Shown here: positions 6,348 to 8,347 of the stretch, piece after piece
Layout of the letters: the number at the start of each line of letters is the position of its first letter
Numbering within the stretch: the first letter of the stretch is position 1
Source: Candidatus Methanophagales archaeon
GTDB lineage: Archaea > Halobacteriota > Syntropharchaeia > Alkanophagales > Methanospirareceae
NCBI GenBank assembly: GCA_021159475.1
Contig: JAGGRS010000003.1
Coordinates: 1-8,347 of the forward strand
DNA length: 8,347 nucleotides
Direction of reading: 5' to 3'
Notes under the pieces: generated by a model
Databases searched by the model: none
What the model saw: only the letters and a program-made list of their open reading frames with translations
Told to the model about the DNA's origin: nothing
Made by a program: the position numbers and the translations under genes

Positions 6348-7124
6348 ATGAAGAGGGAGTTAATAAGAAGAGGAAAAGCGAAGGATATTTACAGGAGGAG
6401 CGATGGCTGTATCGTGTTCGTATTTACAGACCGCGTAACTGCTTTTGATGGCGTTAAGAGTGGTGAATATCCGCAAAAAGGCGAGATATGCTGTAGATTA
6501 TCCTGTTTCTGGTTCGAGAGACTCGAGAAAGAGGGCATAAAGACGCATTTCAGGGGCTGTATACCGCCGAATGAGCTGGTGGCTGAGGAGGTATCTATTA
6601 TACCCGTTGAGGTGATAGCGCGTAACTACCTCTATGGCTCGCTCTGGAGGCGATATAAGAGAGGGGAGATAGACCTCAGTGGCTTCTTACACGGCGATGG
6701 TAGCGAGGCGGAACCACTAACCACTACCTATGTGGAGTTCACAACGAAATTTGAGTCCGTAGACCGCCCGATAGCGGAAGAGGAGATAATAAGCAGGGCA
6801 TGGATGAACAGAGAGGAGATAGAGCATATAAAAGAGGAAACACTGAAGATAGGCTCGATAATGAGCTCGTATCTAACACAGAAGGGCTTGATACTCGCTG
6901 ATTACAAACTTGAATATGGCAGGAGCAGTGAAGAAGGGAGAGAAGGAGAGATAATCCTCGCAGATGAAGTGGGCACGCCGGATGTATGCCGGTTCTGGGA
7001 TAGCGAGGCATATAACAGCAGGGGAGAGGTGGTCAGCCTGGATAAAGATGTATTTCGGGAGGCTAAGGGTGAGCTTTCAGCAGTATATCGCGAAGTTTAC
7101 AGGCGTATTCTCGCATCAGGCTAA
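6348..7124 (+). CDS. purC: Phosphoribosylaminoimidazole-succinocarboxamide synthase (SAICAR synthetase)
   Basis: Joins aspartate to CAIR using ATP, giving SAICAR, in purine synthesis. With the start shown it has 258 residues. Motifs in order are RGKAKDIY (8-15) and TDRVTAFDG (27-35) at the ATP-binding N-terminal domain, VEVIARNYLYGS (87-98) at the substrate site, EFTTKFESVDRPI in mid-protein, and the C-terminal signatures ILADYKLEYG (182-191) and LADEVGTPDVCRFWD (204-218). I chose the ATG at 6348 (MKRELIRRGKAKDIY) because it matches the usual family N-terminus. The in-frame ATG at 6315 adds 11 Gly/Met/Thr-rich residues that look untranslated, unless the message is leaderless. The TAA stop overlaps the stop of the convergent sulfur-carrier gene. 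Confidence 0.96.
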   Translation: MKRELIRRGKAKDIYRRSDGCIVFVFTDRVTAFDGVKSGEYPQKGEICCRLSCFWFERLEKEGIKTHFRGCIPPNELVAEEVSIIPVEVIARNYLYGSLWRRYKRGEIDLSGFLHGDGSEAEPLTTTYVEFTTKFESVDRPIAEEEIISRAWMNREEIEHIKEETLKIGSIMSSYLTQKGLILADYKLEYGRSSEEGREGEIILADEVGTPDVCRFWDSEAYNSRGEVVSLDKDVFREAKGELSAVYREVYRRILASG

Positions 7125-7345
7125 CCGCCAGATACGATTCTTATAATCTCTATTTCACCACCGCCGTTGACCTCCTCATCCTCAGGGACTGGTCTGCCAT
7201 TGCATAGCACGATTACTTCCACGGGATTTATCCCCAACCTCGCAAGTAGCGACTCATAGGTATCAGCTTCAGCCCCAGTATCCGGGACTTCCACATCTAC
7301 ATTCCGCTCCTCTGACCCCGCCACTATCTTTAGCCTGAGCTTCAC
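7121..7345 (-). CDS. Ubiquitin-like sulfur-carrier protein (ThiS/MoaD/SAMP-type)
   Basis: A 74-residue beta-grasp protein ending in IEIIRIVSGG. The terminal Gly-Gly is what an E1-like enzyme adenylates and turns into a thiocarboxylate or isopeptide donor. Core features are the N-terminal strand MKLRLKIVAG, the LLARLGINPVEVIVLCNGRPVPEDE segment typical of ThiS, and the final strand. Archaeal members serve in thiamine, molybdopterin or tRNA-thiolation sulfur transfer, and some (SAMPs) tag proteins; the sequence does not say which applies. No E1-like, thiG or moaE gene is nearby. The start is GTG at 7345, overlapping the preceding TGA as GTGA, with AGGAG 6 bases upstream, so translation is probably coupled to the flavoprotein. 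Its TAG stop overlaps the purC TAA within CTAA. Confidence 0.85.
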   Translation of the reverse strand: MKLRLKIVAGSEERNVDVEVPDTGAEADTYESLLARLGINPVEVIVLCNGRPVPEDEEVNGGGEIEIIRIVSGG

Positions 7346-7893
7346 TTCACTCTCCTGTATTTCGCACCTTTTGCATCAGCAGCGAAGAACTCGCCGGCTA
7401 TATGGGACAGTGGATTCGCTTTTTCCACGTCCATCACACCTCCTTCGCCCCAGTAGGCATCCTTCACTTCCACTGACTGCACACTTCCAACAATCCAGAT
7501 ATGGTCACCCAGCTCGAAGCTATTCTCAAATTTGCACTCTATCCACGCTATTGCCTCTTTTATTCGCGGTGGTCTCACCTTCTTCGCCCGCTCTTCCGTC
7601 AGTCCCGCATGCTTCAGCTCGTTATCCTCATACGGGTAATCGGTTTCGAGGACGTGCATGAGCTCACCGAAGTCCTTACTTACTATGTTCACTACGAACT
7701 CGCCATTAGCCTGGATGTTCCTCCATGTGTCGTGTGCGGGACTGCAAGAGAAGCCATACAGAGGCGGGTCAAAGCTTATGGGCGAGTTAAAGCTGAAAGG
7801 TGCGGCATTTGGTATCCCGTTATCCGATACTGTGGTAATAACCACCACAGGTCGAACGAGTAATTTCGGATACGCATTCACTCCTGGTTCCAT
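7342..7893 (-). CDS. Flavin reductase-like FMN-binding protein
   Basis: A 183-residue member of the flavin reductase-like (DIM6/NTAB, flavoredoxin-related) family, with a split-barrel FMN-binding fold. Family hallmarks are RPVVVITTVSDNGIPNAAPFSF (14-35), the HDTWRNIQANGEFVVNIVS helix (54-72), the ELGDHIWIVGSV strand (127-138) and the closing PLSHIAGEFF (161-170). Family members bind FMN and reduce flavins or other small electron acceptors; archaeal flavoredoxins can pass electrons between ferredoxin and other partners. The substrate here is unknown. The ATG at 7893 has GGAGGT 8 bases upstream. It is the first gene of a two-gene operon with the ubiquitin-like protein, joined by a 4-base overlap, and it has a TATA-rich promoter upstream. 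Confidence 0.9.
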   Translation of the reverse strand: MEPGVNAYPKLLVRPVVVITTVSDNGIPNAAPFSFNSPISFDPPLYGFSCSPAHDTWRNIQANGEFVVNIVSKDFGELMHVLETDYPYEDNELKHAGLTEERAKKVRPPRIKEAIAWIECKFENSFELGDHIWIVGSVQSVEVKDAYWGEGGVMDVEKANPLSHIAGEFFAADAKGAKYRRVK

Positions 7894-7935
7894 CTTCTCT
7901 TACCTCCATCTTATTTATATACGCATACGAACCCT

Positions 7936-7954
7936 TAAATAAAATATAAATATT
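7936..7954. promoter_or_regulatory. Bidirectional AT-rich promoter between the flavoprotein and ribonucleotide reductase genes
   Basis: A 19-base run of A and T containing a perfect inverted repeat, AATAT-AA-ATATT, at 7943-7954. On the plus strand TATAAATA (7945-7952) predicts a start near 7975, about 20 bases before the reductase ATG. On the minus strand the TTTATATTTTATTTAA block predicts a start near 7918, leaving a leader of about 25 bases with GGAGGT before the flavoprotein ATG. The rest of the 102-base gap shows nothing else that I recognise. Confidence 0.5.
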
Positions 7955-7995
7955 CAAGAATTTCACCTCTTTCTTTAGGTTAAGCCAATAATGCA

Positions 7996-8347
7996 ATGCC
8001 GGAAAGAATCCGGAAGCGAGATGGAAGAGTAGTGAGATTCGAGCGTATGAAGATTAGCTCTGCGCTTTATAGAGCGATGACGAGCGTGGGCATGGATGCA
8101 GAAGCAGCCAGCGAGCTCGCCGATAAGCTCTCGAAGAAGGTGGTGAAAGAGATAGATAAGCTATTTGGTGGGCGTATACCAACGGTTGAGGATGTGCAGG
8201 ATGTGGTGGAGCAGATACTGATAAGAGAGGGTCTGGACAAAGTTGCGAAGGCGTATATCCTCTACCGGGAGCGCCATGCTGAACTCAGATACCTGAAGCA
8301 CTTCATAGGCGTGCGAGACGATTTAAAACTCTCGGTGAATGCCGTTG
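7996..8347 (+). CDS. nrdJ: Class II (adenosylcobalamin-dependent) ribonucleotide reductase, N-terminal part
   Basis: The first 117 codons of a ribonucleotide reductase that runs off the right edge. Residues 1 to about 95 form an ATP-cone, the domain that senses ATP/dATP and switches the enzyme on or off: RIRKRDGRVVRFERMKISSA at the start, then PTVEDVQDVVEQIL and KVAKAYILYRERHAELR. The following GVRDDLKLSVNAV (about 105-117) resembles the start of the catalytic domain in archaeal B12-dependent class II enzymes, which is why I prefer this class to the anaerobic glycyl-radical NrdD, which can also carry an ATP-cone. The active-site cysteines lie beyond the window, so the class is not proven. The ATG at 7996 has only a weak ribosome binding site (AGGT, about 15 bases upstream). 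Confidence 0.78.
   Translation, partial: MPERIRKRDGRVVRFERMKISSALYRAMTSVGMDAEAASELADKLSKKVVKEIDKLFGGRIPTVEDVQDVVEQILIREGLDKVAKAYILYRERHAELRYLKHFIGVRDDLKLSVNAV

Noticed and set aside
6739..7011. 90-codon minus-strand frame inside purC
   Set aside because: It is antisense to the conserved C-terminal half of purC, and its Ser/Leu/Pro-rich composition looks like a shadow frame.
1..8347. Search for CRISPR arrays, insertion sequences, phage or defence genes
   Set aside because: I saw no regularly spaced repeats, transposase, integrase or toxin-antitoxin pair. The window is almost fully explained by core metabolic and information-processing genes.

Overview
The window reads as a compact archaeal chromosome segment, most likely euryarchaeal. 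The evidence is archaeal-type housekeeping genes (RNA polymerase subunit L, exosome subunit Csl4, release factor aRF1, archaeal-type triose-phosphate isomerase), TATA-box promoters placed about 25 bases before plausible transcription starts, Shine-Dalgarno sequences of the GGAGGTGA type, and a tRNA without an encoded CCA. The mix of an XseB homologue, a class II ribonucleotide reductase and a TraB-family protein would suit a methanogen/ANME-related or Archaeoglobus-like lineage, but I cannot place the genus from sequence alone. Gene density is very high: no gap exceeds about 110 bases, and many genes overlap by 4 to 20 bases.

Layout. Positions 1-74 (+) hold the last residues of a membrane protein that runs in from the left, perhaps a cation-transporting P-type ATPase. 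From about 3344 down to 80 on the minus strand lies an information-processing cluster: csl4 (exosome), rpoL (RNA polymerase), tRNA-Gly(CCC), prf1 (aRF1, translation termination) and a TraB-family membrane protein. Further right, also on the minus strand, are tpiA with its own TATA promoter, then an upstream unit of xseB, pyrG (CTP synthase) and a small 2x[4Fe-4S] ferredoxin that overlaps the end of pyrG. A shared, nearly symmetric TATA element at 6286-6295 separates xseB (-) from purC (+). purC converges on a two-gene minus-strand operon, a flavin reductase-like protein followed by a ubiquitin-like ThiS/MoaD sulfur carrier ending in Gly-Gly. A second symmetric AT-rich promoter at 7936-7954 separates that operon from the start of a B12-dependent (class II) ribonucleotide reductase, which runs off the right edge.

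Theme and novelty. The genes are mainly core RNA/translation functions and nucleotide metabolism (CTP, purine and deoxynucleotide synthesis). I do not see a defence system, mobile element, CRISPR array or obvious new multi-gene system. The most notable points are: the rpoL reading frame ends inside the tRNA-Gly gene, using tRNA bases 13-15 as its stop codon, so tRNA processing would cut the stop off the mRNA; the aRF1 lacks the C-domain minidomain; a flavoprotein is translationally linked to a ubiquitin-like protein; and symmetric TATA elements appear to serve divergent gene pairs.
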